Of a DNA stretch of 64,000 bases, positions 15,581 to 24,039 are shown piece by piece. The translations under genes and the position numbers were made by a program. The DNA is from Limimaricola sp964022235 (lineage in GTDB: Bacteria > Pseudomonadota > Alphaproteobacteria > Rhodobacterales > Rhodobacteraceae). The stretch lies in NCBI RefSeq assembly GCF_964022235.1, contig NZ_CAXHZL010000011.1, positions 1-64,000 of the forward strand, in the 5' to 3' direction. The notes beneath the pieces are model-generated. The model was not told the DNA's origin, searched no databases, and saw only the letters and a program-made list of their open reading frames with translations. Numbering within the stretch: position 1 is the stretch's first letter; every line of letters begins with the position of its first letter.

Positions 15581-16428
15581 GCGGGCTGCAGGATCACTTC
15601 GCGGGCGGTATCACCACGCTGTGCCGCGCCTGGGCGCTTACCCGCGCCGACGGGCTGGTGCGCGGTTTCACCGATCACGACCGGGCGCTGTCTTTCGAAG
15701 GTATCGATTTTCGCCCCGAGACCGGGATGAGCGCCAGCGCGCTGGTGCAGGGCGCGGGGCTGGCCGCGGACACCGCCGAGGCGCTGGGCGCGATTTCGGA
15801 CGATGGCATCACCGAGGCCGAGATCGCCCAGGGGCGGCTCGACGGGGCAACGCTGCGGATCTGGCGGGTGAACTGGGCCGAGCCCGCGCAGCGCGCGCTC
15901 GAATTTCGCGGGCTCTTGGGCGAGATCCGCCGCGACGGCACGGTGTTCCGGGCCGAGTTGCGCGGACTGTCGGACCTTTTGAACCGGCCATTGGGCCGGG
16001 TCTATCAGCCGCGCTGCGACGCGAGCTTGGGCGATACGCGCTGTGGCTTTGACGCGAGGCAGCCGGGCTTTGCCGAAACACGGCCCCTGGCGCAGGCCGA
16101 GGGCACGCGGCTGCGCTTTGATTGGCCGGACGGGCCGCAGGCGGGCTGGTTCGCGCAAGGCCGCGTCGAGGTCGTGGACGGGCCGGGCGCCGGTCTGTCG
16201 GCCCCGATCCGCGAGGACCGCTGCGAGGGCGACGCGCGCCTGATCGAGCTGTGGCAGCCGATCTGCGCCGATCTGGCCCCCGGGGCCACGCTGCGCCTCG
16301 TTGCGGGCTGCGACAAGCGGGGCGAGACCTGCCAGCTCAAATTCGACAATTTCCTGAACTTTCGCGGGTTTCCGCATCTGCCGGGGACCGACTGGCTGAT
16401 GGCGGTGCCGCGCTCGGGGGGCGCATGA
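15577..16428 (+). CDS. GTA hub protein, DUF2163 (g13)
   Basis: Tail hub protein of 283 residues. It starts at GTG 15577, overlapping the g12 stop (GTGA). Four conserved cysteines occur in pairs, Cys147/Cys156 (CDASLGDTRC) and Cys245/Cys252 (CDKRGETC), the hallmark of this family; as I recall, the RcGTA structure shows an iron-sulfur cluster in this hub. The N-terminus RAWALTRADGLVRGFTDHDR is diagnostic. It connects the distal tail ring to the megatron, with g14 alongside. Confidence 0.9.
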   Translation: MSGLQDHFAGGITTLCRAWALTRADGLVRGFTDHDRALSFEGIDFRPETGMSASALVQGAGLAADTAEALGAISDDGITEAEIAQGRLDGATLRIWRVNWAEPAQRALEFRGLLGEIRRDGTVFRAELRGLSDLLNRPLGRVYQPRCDASLGDTRCGFDARQPGFAETRPLAQAEGTRLRFDWPDGPQAGWFAQGRVEVVDGPGAGLSAPIREDRCEGDARLIELWQPICADLAPGATLRLVAGCDKRGETCQLKFDNFLNFRGFPHLPGTDWLMAVPRSGGA

Positions 16429-16853
16429 GCCGCATCGTCGAGACGGCGCGCGGCTGGATCGGCACGCCCTATGTGCATGGTGCCGCAAGGCAGGGCGCGG
16501 GCTGCGATTGCCTCGGGCTGGTGCGCGGCGTCTGGGGCGCGCTCGGCGGAGCCGAGCCGGAGGCGGTGCCTGCCTATCCACGGCACGAGGCGCGCGGCGG
16601 TGAGGTTTTGCACGCGGCGGCGGCGCGTCACCTGCGCGAGATCGCATGGGCCGAGGCGCGGCCCGGCGATCTGTTGCTGTTTCGGCTGCGCGCGGGGCTG
16701 CCCGCGCGGCATCTCGGGCTGCTGGCGGCGGGACCGGAGGGTCCGAGCTTCATTCATGCCTACGAGGGGCACGGCGTGGTCGAAAGCCGGCTCACCCCCC
16801 CGTGGCGGCGGCGCATCGCCGCGTGTTTCGCACTGACGGAAAGGATCGGCTGA
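16425..16853 (+). CDS. GTA NlpC/P60 cell-wall peptidase (g14)
   Basis: Tail-associated peptidase thought to cut peptidoglycan cross-links during DNA entry. The 142 residues are a bare NlpC/P60 domain: WIGTPYVHGA, nucleophile Cys29 in CDCLGLVRG, His in RHLGLLAAG, and FIHAYEGHGVVES. The ATG at 16425 overlaps the g13 stop; a longer upstream frame is not conserved. The stop overlaps the g15 start (TGATG). Confidence 0.93.
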   Translation: MSRIVETARGWIGTPYVHGAARQGAGCDCLGLVRGVWGALGGAEPEAVPAYPRHEARGGEVLHAAAARHLREIAWAEARPGDLLLFRLRAGLPARHLGLLAAGPEGPSFIHAYEGHGVVESRLTPPWRRRIAACFALTERIG

Positions 16854-19800
16854 TGGCGACCATCGTGTTCGGAGCCGCCGGAATGGCCATGGGTGGCTCG
16901 ATCGGCGGCAGCGTGCTGGGCCTGTCGGGCGCGGTGTTGGGCCGCGCCGCCGGCTCGGGCCTCGGTCGGGTGATCGACGCGCGGCTTTTGGGCGGCGGCG
17001 CCGACCCGGTCGAGACGGGCCGCGTCGACCGGTTTCGCCTCACCGGGGCGGGCGAGGGCGAGCCGATCGCCCGGCTCTGGGGCCGGATGCGCATCGGCGG
17101 GCAGGTGATCTGGGCCTCGGAGTTCGAGGAGCGCCGCAGCACCTCTGGCGGCGGCAAGGGCGCACAGCACCCTGAGGTGACCGAGTTCTCCTATGCGGTG
17201 AGCCTCGCCGTCGGGCTGTGCGAGGGGGCTGTCACGCGGGTGGCGCGGATCTGGGCCGACGGGGTCGAGCTGGGCCGCGACGAGATCACCTGGCGGCTCT
17301 ACGAGGGGCGCGGCGATCAGCTTCCCGACCCCAAGGTCGAAGCCGTGGAGGGGATCGGTCGCGCCCCCGCCTATCGCGGGTTGGCCTATGTGGTGATCGA
17401 GGATCTCGACCTCGCGCGGTTCGGCAACCGGGTGCCGCAGTTCTCCTTCGAGGTGCTGCGCCCAGCCGATGTCGCCGATCCCGCCCGCGCCAAGGATATC
17501 GCGCAGCTGGTGCGCGGTGTCGCGGTGATCCCCGGCACCGGGGATTACGCTCTGGCGACGACGCCGGTGCATGTCGAGACCGGTTTTGCCGAACGGCTGC
17601 CTGCGAACCTGCACGGGCCCTCGGGCCCGAGCGACGCCGACGCCGCGCTCGACGATCTGGTCGAGGAGCTGCCGCGCTGCCGCGCCGCCTCGCTCGTGGT
17701 GTCGTGGTTCGGGGACGATCTGCGCGCCGGGCACTGCACGATCCGCCCCAAGGTCGAGCAGGCCGAAGCCGACGGCGCGGAGATGGCGTGGCGTGTCTCG
17801 GGGTTGGGCCGCGCCGAGGCCATGGCGGTGCCGCGCCTCGAAGGGCGTCCGGTGTACGGCGGCACGCCGTCGGACCGCGCGGTGATCGAGGCGATCCGCG
17901 CGATGGCCGCGCGCGGGCTTGAAGTGACCTATTATCCTTTCATCCTGATGGACCAGCTTCCGGGCAACGGGTTGCCCGATCCGTGGGGCGGGGCCGAGCA
18001 GGCGGCCCTGCCGTGGCGGGGCCGGATCACCACCGCTCTGGCACCGAGGCAGCCGGGGAGCACCGACCGCACCGCGCAGGCCGAGGCCGAGGTCGCGGCG
18101 ATCTTTGGCACCGCGCGGGCGGCGGATTTCACCATCACGCCCGACGGTCCGGTCTACGAAGGCCCCGAGGATTGGGGCCTGCGCCGCTTCGTGCTGCATC
18201 AGGCGCATCTTTGCGCCATGGCAAGCGGCGTCGAGGCGTTCTGCATCGGCTCGGAGCTGGTGGCGCTCACCACGATCAGGGGCGCGGGCGACAGTTATCC
18301 GGCGGTGGCCGCGCTGCGCGATCTCGCGGCAGAGGTGCGGGGCATCCTCGGGCCGGGGGTCAAGCTTTCCTACGCCGCCGACTGGACCGAATACCACGGC
18401 CATCAGCCGGGGGGCGCGACCAAGCGGTTTCACCTCGACCCGCTCTGGGCCGACCCCCAGATCGACTTCATCGGCATCGACAATTACATGCCGCTGTCGG
18501 ACTGGCGCGACGGTTGGGACCATCTGGACGCGCAAGACCACCGCTCAATCCACGATCTCGACTACCTCACCGGCAATGTCGCGGGGGGCGAGGGGTATGA
18601 CTGGTTCTACCATTCGCCCGAGGCCCGCGCGGCGCAGATCCGAACGCCGATCACCGATGGCGACGGCGAGCCTTGGGTCTGGCGCTACAAGGATCTCAAG
18701 GGCTGGTGGGGCCATGCGCATCACGAGCGCTTGGACGGGGTGCGGCAGGCCGAAGCCACCGCGTGGCAGCCGCGCTCGAAGCCCTTCCGCTTCACCGAGC
18801 TGGGCTGCGCCGCCGTCGACCGGGGCACCAACCAGCCCAACAAGTTCATCGACCCCAAATCCTCGGAATCCTCCTTGCCCTACCACTCGCGCGGGCACCG
18901 CGACGAGCTGATCCAGATGCAGTATCTGCGGGCCATGCATCGCCATTTTGCCGATGCGGAGGCCAACCCGGTGTCGGAGGTCTACGGCGCGCCGATGCTC
19001 GACACCGAGCGGATGCTGGTCTGGGCTTGGGACCTGCGGCCCTATCCATGGTTTCCGGGCCTGTCGGAGGTCTGGTCCGATGGCGCGAACTGGGCGCGCG
19101 GGCATTGGATCACCGGGCGCACCGCGCACCGCGACCTCGCCTCGGTGGTGGCCGAGATTTGCGCCCAAGCGGGGGTGAGCGAGATCGACACCTCGCGGCT
19201 GTTCGGCCTCGTGCGCGGCTATGTCGCCAATGAGCCGCAAAGCGCGCGGGCGCTATTGCAGCCCTTGATGCTGGCGCATGGCTTCGACGCGGTCGAGCGC
19301 GATGGGATTTTGGTGTTCCGCACGCGCGACGGGCGCCGCGACGCGGTGATCGACCCCGGCCGTCTGGTGCGCGAAAGTGCCGATGCGCCCAGCTTCGAGA
19401 TCGCGCGCGAGGGGGCGTCGGCGCTGCCGGGCCGGGTGCGGCTGGGCTATGTCGACGCGACCGGGTCCGGGGAGGCGGCCAGCGTCGAGGCGGCGGTGCC
19501 GGAGGGCGATGCGCGTCATGTCGAGGCGGCCGAACTGCCGCTGGCGCTCACCCGAGGCGAGGCGCAGGGGATTGCCGCGCGTTGGCTCGCCGAGATGCGG
19601 CTCGGACGCGAGACCGCCGGTTTCGCGTTGCCGCCGTCGGCGCATCCGCTGGGTGCGGCTGACGTGGTGGAGATCGCGGCCACGGGCGAGGCCGGGGATG
19701 AAAACTGCGGCGCGTGGCGCATCGAGCGGGTCGAGCGGACGACCTTTGCGCGGATCGAGGCGGTGCGCACCGCGCCGGGCCTCTATCTGCCGCAGCGCGC

Positions 19801-20773
19801 CGAAGAGGAGGCGCCGACACCGGTGGCCTATATTCCGCCGGTGCCGGTCGAGGGGGTGTTTCTCGACCTGCCGCTGCTGACCGGCGAGGAGACCCCGCAC
19901 GCGCCGCATTTCGCCGCCACGGCCAAGCCTTGGCCCGGTGCGGTCGCGCTGGTCTCGGGCGTCGAGGACGCCGATCACCGGTTGAACCTCGTGCAGCCGA
20001 TTGCCGCGACCATCGGCACGACGCTGACGGCGCTGGGCGCGGCTTCGCCCGGGGTCTGGGACCGCGGCCCGGCGCTTCGGGTGCGGCTGGCGCAGGGGCG
20101 GCTGACGAGCGTCAGCGAGGCCGCGGTGCTGTCTGGGGCCAACCTCGTGGCGATCGGCGACGGCACCGGCGATCATTGGGAGGTGCTGCAGTTTCAGCGC
20201 GCCGAGCCGGTGGCGCCGGGGGTCTATGATCTGTCGCTGCGACTCAGGGGGCAGGCGGGGACCGATGCGGTGATGCCCGATCTTTGGCCCGTGGGCAGCC
20301 GCCTCGTGCTGCTCGACGGTGTGCCGCGCCAGATCGATCTGGCCCCGGCGGCGCGGGGGCTGGAGCGGCACTACCGCTATGGCCCGGCGCGCCGACCGGT
20401 GAGCGATCCGAGCTGGCGGCACGAGGTCCGCGCCTTCGCGGGCGTCGGTCTCAGGCCCTATGCGCCCGCGCATCTCGCGGCCCGCGCGGCGGGTGGCGAT
20501 CTCGCTATCTCGTGGGTGCGGCGGGCGCGCAGCGGCGCCGACGCCTGGGAGGGCCGCGAGGTGCCGCTCGACGAGGCGCGCGAGGCCTATTTGCTGCGCA
20601 TCCTGCGCGCCGGTGTGGTGAGGCGAGAGGTGGAGCTGGGGGCGGCGTCCTTTACCTACGGCGCCGCCGAGCGGGCCGCCGATGGCGCGACGGGGCCGAT
20701 CGTGGTGCAGGTGGCGCAGCTCTCCGACGCCTTCGGGCCGGGGCCCTTCGCCTCGCTCACCGTGCAGCCATGA
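16853..20773 (+). CDS. GTA megatron / host-interaction protein (g15)
   Basis: The largest GTA protein, 1306 residues, forming the tail tip. N-terminal hydrophobic Gly-rich segment (MATIVFGAAGMAMGGSIGG) and a baseplate-hub beta region (about 40-330). A TIM-barrel-like GTA domain (about 360-720) contains CIGSELVAL, FIGIDNYMPLSDWRDGW and FTELGCAAVDRGT. A tail-protein-3-like domain follows (about 760 on, DLASVVAEICAQAGVSEID), then beta-rich C-terminal modules. It is the likely site of receptor or glycan contact. The start is fixed by overlap with g14. Confidence 0.93.
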   Translation: MATIVFGAAGMAMGGSIGGSVLGLSGAVLGRAAGSGLGRVIDARLLGGGADPVETGRVDRFRLTGAGEGEPIARLWGRMRIGGQVIWASEFEERRSTSGGGKGAQHPEVTEFSYAVSLAVGLCEGAVTRVARIWADGVELGRDEITWRLYEGRGDQLPDPKVEAVEGIGRAPAYRGLAYVVIEDLDLARFGNRVPQFSFEVLRPADVADPARAKDIAQLVRGVAVIPGTGDYALATTPVHVETGFAERLPANLHGPSGPSDADAALDDLVEELPRCRAASLVVSWFGDDLRAGHCTIRPKVEQAEADGAEMAWRVSGLGRAEAMAVPRLEGRPVYGGTPSDRAVIEAIRAMAARGLEVTYYPFILMDQLPGNGLPDPWGGAEQAALPWRGRITTALAPRQPGSTDRTAQAEAEVAAIFGTARAADFTITPDGPVYEGPEDWGLRRFVLHQAHLCAMASGVEAFCIGSELVALTTIRGAGDSYPAVAALRDLAAEVRGILGPGVKLSYAADWTEYHGHQPGGATKRFHLDPLWADPQIDFIGIDNYMPLSDWRDGWDHLDAQDHRSIHDLDYLTGNVAGGEGYDWFYHSPEARAAQIRTPITDGDGEPWVWRYKDLKGWWGHAHHERLDGVRQAEATAWQPRSKPFRFTELGCAAVDRGTNQPNKFIDPKSSESSLPYHSRGHRDELIQMQYLRAMHRHFADAEANPVSEVYGAPMLDTERMLVWAWDLRPYPWFPGLSEVWSDGANWARGHWITGRTAHRDLASVVAEICAQAGVSEIDTSRLFGLVRGYVANEPQSARALLQPLMLAHGFDAVERDGILVFRTRDGRRDAVIDPGRLVRESADAPSFEIAREGASALPGRVRLGYVDATGSGEAASVEAAVPEGDARHVEAAELPLALTRGEAQGIAARWLAEMRLGRETAGFALPPSAHPLGAADVVEIAATGEAGDENCGAWRIERVERTTFARIEAVRTAPGLYLPQRAEEEAPTPVAYIPPVPVEGVFLDLPLLTGEETPHAPHFAATAKPWPGAVALVSGVEDADHRLNLVQPIAATIGTTLTALGAASPGVWDRGPALRVRLAQGRLTSVSEAAVLSGANLVAIGDGTGDHWEVLQFQRAEPVAPGVYDLSLRLRGQAGTDAVMPDLWPVGSRLVLLDGVPRQIDLAPAARGLERHYRYGPARRPVSDPSWRHEVRAFAGVGLRPYAPAHLAARAAGGDLAISWVRRARSGADAWEGREVPLDEAREAYLLRILRAGVVRREVELGAASFTYGAAERAADGATGPIVVQVAQLSDAFGPGPFASLTVQP

Positions 20774-21054
20774 GGCCGATCCTGCCGGGCTGTCTCGACC
20801 GCGCGATGGCGGCACTGCTCGCGGTGCCGCCCGGCGCGCGCCCGGCGCTGGCCGCGCGCCTCGTCACCGAGGCGCGCACCGCCGATGCCTGGCGCAAGCG
20901 GCAGGGCCGGGCGCATCCCCTTTGGGGTGACGGATCGCTGATGTCGGCGGCGCTGCGGCATCCGGCGCGGCCCTTGCCGCCGTCGCTGGGGCCGGAGGCG
21001 CGGGGGGCGCTGCGGCAGGTGCTCGACGCCCTTGACGAAGGTCGGGGGCTTTGA
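20770..21054 (+). CDS. conserved small protein after g15
   Basis: A 94-residue protein coupled to g15 by an ATGA overlap, starting MRPILPGCLDRAMAALLAVP and rich in Ala, Arg and Pro. A small gene in this position is a regular part of GTA clusters in Rhodobacterales; I believe it belongs to a recent DUF but cannot confirm which. It has no transmembrane segment or catalytic motif. It could be a tail-tip accessory or a regulator; the function is unknown. Confidence 0.72.
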   Translation: MRPILPGCLDRAMAALLAVPPGARPALAARLVTEARTADAWRKRQGRAHPLWGDGSLMSAALRHPARPLPPSLGPEARGALRQVLDALDEGRGL

Positions 21055-21112
21055 TCTTGGCGGCGGGGCCCTATCTGGGCTAGACAGGACGCGGCATCAG
21101 GAGGCCATGGCG

Positions 21113-21919
21113 ATGGCGAAACCACAGGCGCAGTTGGCCGAGATCGATCCGGTCTGGAGCCGTATCCGGAGCGAGGCCGAAGAGGCCATCGCCGCCGAGC
21201 CGCTGATGGGCGGGCTCATTCATTCGGGTGTGCTGCACCATCAGAGCTTTGCCTGCGCGCTGGCCTACCGGCTGTCGCTCAAGCTCGCCTCCGACGAGAT
21301 GCCCGCGCAGATCCTGCGCGAGATCATCGACGGGGCCTATAATGCCGAGGCGGAGTTGGTCGTCTCGGCCCGCGCCGATCTTGTCGCCACCTATGAGCGC
21401 GACCCAGCCTGCCACCGGTTCTTGCAGCCGCTGTTCTACTTCAAGGGGTATCAGGCGATTCAGGCCTACCGGCTTGGGCACTGGCTCTGGATGCAAGGAC
21501 GGCTCGATCTGGCGTATTTCGTGCAGATGCGTGTGAGCGAGACCTTTGGCGTCGACATCCACCCGGCGGCCCGGATCGGGCGCGGCGTGATGATCGACCA
21601 CGCGCATTCCGTGGTAATCGGCGAGACGGCCGTGGTGGGCGACAACGTGTCGATGCTGCATTCCGTGACGCTTGGCGGCACCGGCAAGGAAGAGCAGGAC
21701 CGCCACCCCAAGATCGGCAACGGCGTGCTGATCGGCGCGGGCGCGAAGGTCTTGGGCAACATCCGCATCGGCGACTGCACCCGCATCGCCGCCGGATCGG
21801 TGGTGCTGATGGACATTCCGGCCTGCAAGACCGTCGCCGGGGTGCCCGCGCGGATCGTCGGCGAGGCGGGCTGTGCCCAGCCTTCGGTGTCGATGGACCA
21901 GACGTTCAACGACGAGTAA
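21113..21919 (+). CDS. cysE: serine O-acetyltransferase
   Basis: First step of cysteine synthesis, making O-acetylserine from serine and acetyl-CoA. A 268-residue protein with an N-terminal helical domain and a left-handed beta helix from about residue 140 (IHPAARIGRGVMIDHAHSVVIGE, then MLHSVTLGGTG). The C-terminal tail is where cysteine feedback inhibition acts in the family. The ATG at 21113 is 8 nt from AGGAGG; an ATG at 21107 is too close. cysE directly after the GTA cluster is a conserved Rhodobacterales arrangement. Confidence 0.96.
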   Translation: MAKPQAQLAEIDPVWSRIRSEAEEAIAAEPLMGGLIHSGVLHHQSFACALAYRLSLKLASDEMPAQILREIIDGAYNAEAELVVSARADLVATYERDPACHRFLQPLFYFKGYQAIQAYRLGHWLWMQGRLDLAYFVQMRVSETFGVDIHPAARIGRGVMIDHAHSVVIGETAVVGDNVSMLHSVTLGGTGKEEQDRHPKIGNGVLIGAGAKVLGNIRIGDCTRIAAGSVVLMDIPACKTVAGVPARIVGEAGCAQPSVSMDQTFNDE

Positions 21920-21923
21920 GCCG

Positions 21924-21947
21924 CCGACCGAGGCAGGGCTCGGTCGG
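21924..21947 (+). terminator. hairpin after cysE
   Basis: CCGACCGAG and CTCGGTCGG form a perfect 9-bp stem around GCAGGG, 4 bp after the cysE stop. There is no T-run, so it may act as a weak or factor-assisted terminator. Confidence 0.5.
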
Positions 21948-22106
21948 GAGCGGAAGCGATCCCACGCCATGCCACAACGGTTTCGCGTGAAGCGAACCCG
22001 GTTTCGTGGTATGGTCGAAATCTGAATCGTACCTCATTTCGGCCTTTGCCGAGATCGCGGCGGCAGGCCCGATTCTGCATGTCTCAAAATCGGTGGGAGA
22101 AGTTCC

Positions 22107-22538
22107 ATGAAACGCATGATGATGGCGGTCGCTATCGCGTGTGCTGGCGGGCTTGCCGGCGCGCAGGAGGCCCAAGAGGCAATGCCCGACGCACAGGGTG
22201 AGCAAGGTCCGCCCGAGTTCTTTCGCAACATTTACCCTGAACACGCCTTTGACGAGGCAATGGCGCTTTATGGTGCCTTGGGCAGCGAGGAAGCGGAACT
22301 CGATGCCAAGACCCGCGAGCTTGTCGCGCTCGCGGTCGCCGCGCAGATTCCCTGTGATTACTGCGTCTACGCTCACAAGAAGAATGCGATGAGCGCGGGT
22401 GCGTCGGAGGCCGAGCTTCGGGAGGCGGTGGCGACAGCCGCCAACGTCCGCATGTGGAGCACGATGCTCAACGGGATGGATTACGACTTCGAGGCCTACA
22501 AGGCCGAGCATGACGAAAGGATGCCGCCAACCAACTGA
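22107..22538 (+). CDS. secreted carboxymuconolactone decarboxylase-like protein
   Basis: AhpD/CMD-fold protein of 143 residues with an N-terminal signal peptide (about 1-19, cleavage near GLAGAQ). The redox motif is intact: TRELVALAVAAQIPCDYC with Cys83, Cys86 and His90, as in alkylhydroperoxidase-type members. A CxxC CMD protein exported to the periplasm suggests thiol peroxidase or disulfide chemistry there. The substrate is unknown. The ATG at 22107 follows GTGGGAGAAG. It stands alone between cysE and the convergent pdh operon. Confidence 0.82.
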   Translation: MKRMMMAVAIACAGGLAGAQEAQEAMPDAQGEQGPPEFFRNIYPEHAFDEAMALYGALGSEEAELDAKTRELVALAVAAQIPCDYCVYAHKKNAMSAGASEAELREAVATAANVRMWSTMLNGMDYDFEAYKAEHDERMPPTN

Positions 22539-22609
22539 ATTGGCGAGATGAATCGGCGAACCGACGCGACGCTAGCGCGCAACGCAGTCGCTGCACAGCT
22601 GCGCAAAGA

Positions 22610-22642
22610 GAAGGGGCCGCGCCCTCGTGGCGCGGCCCCTTC
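22610..22642 (-). terminator. terminator of pdhABC operon
   Basis: GAAGGGGCCGCGCC and GGCGCGGCCCCTTC form a perfect 14-bp stem with a 5-nt loop, 20 bp beyond the pdhC stop; on the minus strand TCTTTG follows. It also lies between convergent genes and may work both ways. Confidence 0.85.
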
Positions 22643-22662
22643 GAACGTCGTGGCGGGGCCGA

Positions 22663-24027
22663 TCAGGCCAGCATCACCATCGGGTTTTCCAGAGCGTCGG
22701 CGATCTGCTTGAGCAGCTCCGCGCCCATCGCGCCGTCGATCACCCGGTGATCGACCGAGAGCGTCACCGACATCACGGTGGCCACTTCGATCTCGCCCGC
22801 GTCGTTCACCACCGGCTTCTTCACGCCTGCGCCGACCGCAAGGATCGCGCCATGCGGCGGGTTGATCACGGCGTCGAAGTTGTCGATGCCGAACATGCCG
22901 AGGTTGGAGATCGCGAAACTGCCGCCCTGATACTCGTGCGGGGCGAGCTTCTTGTCGCGCGCCCGCTTGGCGAGGTCCTTCATCTGCGCCGAGAGCGACG
23001 ACAGCGACCGGCTTTCGGCGTCGCGCAGGACGGGGGTGAAGAGACCACCCTCGATCGCCACGGCGACGGCCACGTCCGAAGGCTTGAGCTTCAGGACCCG
23101 GTCACCGGCCCAGACCGCGTTGGCATCCGGCACCGCCTGCAGCGCCAAGGCCGAGGCCTTGATGATGAAGTCGTTGACCGAAAGCTTCACGCCGCGCCCT
23201 TCGAGCTGCTTGTTCAGCTGGGAGCGGAATTTCAGCAGCGCGTCGAGCTTGATGTCGCGGCGCAGGTAGAAATGCGGGATGGTCTGCTTGGCCTCGGTGA
23301 GACGAGCCGCGATGGTGCGGCGCATCCCGTCGAGCTTGACCTCCTCGAACTCGCGATCCGCGTACATCTTGCGGATTTGCTCGGCCTGCGCGCCGGGGGC
23401 GGCAGGGGCCGCCACGGGGGCCTTGTCGGCTGCGGCGGCGGGGGCCTTGGCGGCCTCGCTCGCGGCGGGCTTCTGGCCCGGCTTGGCGCTTTCGACGTCG
23501 GCCTTGACGATCCGGCCGTTGGGGCCGGTGCCGCTGATCTGGCTCAGGTCGAGACCCTTGTCCTTGGCGATCCGCCGCGCCAGCGGCGAGGCGAAGACGC
23601 GGTCGCCGGACGCACCCGACGCCGCAGGAGCGGCATCATCGCCCTTCGCCTGCTGCGCCGCCGCGCCGTCGTCGCCATAGCCCTTGGCGGGCGAGGTCTC
23701 GGCCTTGGGCGCTGCCGGTTCGGTATGGCTGTCGGCGTCGCCCGATTTGGGCGCGGAGGCGCTGCCGATGTCGTCGGCAGACTCACCCTCTTCGAGCAGC
23801 ACGGCGATGGGGGTGTTGACCTTCACCCCTTCGGTGCCCTCGGCGATCAGCAGCTTGCCGACGACGCCTTCGTCGACGGCCTCGAACTCCATCGTCGCCT
23901 TGTCGGTCTCGATTTCGGCCAGCAGGTCGCCGGAGGAGACGGTGTCCCCCTCCTTGACCAGCCATTTCGCGAGCGTGCCTTCCTCCATGGTCGGCGACAG
24001 CGCGGGCATCAGGATTTCCGTTGGCAT
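22663..24027 (-). CDS. pdhC: pyruvate dehydrogenase E2, dihydrolipoamide acetyltransferase
   Basis: Core of the pyruvate dehydrogenase complex, passing the acetyl group to CoA. The 454 residues hold one lipoyl domain (1-78, ETDKATMEF with Lys43), an Ala/Pro linker, a peripheral-subunit-binding domain (about 145-180, ASPLARRIAKDKGLDLSQI), a second Ala-rich linker, and the catalytic domain (about 220-454) with DHRVIDGAMG, catalytic His427. The ATG at 24027 lies 12 bp after the pdhB stop. Last gene of the operon. Confidence 0.97.
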   Translation of the reverse strand: MPTEILMPALSPTMEEGTLAKWLVKEGDTVSSGDLLAEIETDKATMEFEAVDEGVVGKLLIAEGTEGVKVNTPIAVLLEEGESADDIGSASAPKSGDADSHTEPAAPKAETSPAKGYGDDGAAAQQAKGDDAAPAASGASGDRVFASPLARRIAKDKGLDLSQISGTGPNGRIVKADVESAKPGQKPAASEAAKAPAAAADKAPVAAPAAPGAQAEQIRKMYADREFEEVKLDGMRRTIAARLTEAKQTIPHFYLRRDIKLDALLKFRSQLNKQLEGRGVKLSVNDFIIKASALALQAVPDANAVWAGDRVLKLKPSDVAVAVAIEGGLFTPVLRDAESRSLSSLSAQMKDLAKRARDKKLAPHEYQGGSFAISNLGMFGIDNFDAVINPPHGAILAVGAGVKKPVVNDAGEIEVATVMSVTLSVDHRVIDGAMGAELLKQIADALENPMVMLA

Positions 24028-24039
24028 GTCTCGCGCCCC

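Larger units (their letters stand above)
7056..21054 (+). mobile_element. RcGTA-type gene transfer agent structural cluster
   Basis: Fifteen core genes plus small extras in the conserved RcGTA order: small terminase, large terminase, portal, g3.5, protease, capsid, g6 to g15, then one small conserved gene. In known systems these make a small tailed particle that packages random host DNA and delivers it to related cells. No frameshift or stop interrupts any gene, so the set looks functional. There is no integrase, repressor, replication gene, lysis gene or attachment site. Regulators, spikes, fibres and lysis genes lie elsewhere in known hosts. Composition matches the surrounding genes, consistent with long vertical descent. 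Confidence 0.93.

Noticed and set aside
7056..21054. Ordinary prophage
   Set aside because: No integrase, repressor, replication, lysis genes or attachment sites; gene order and the cysE neighbour match the RcGTA family.
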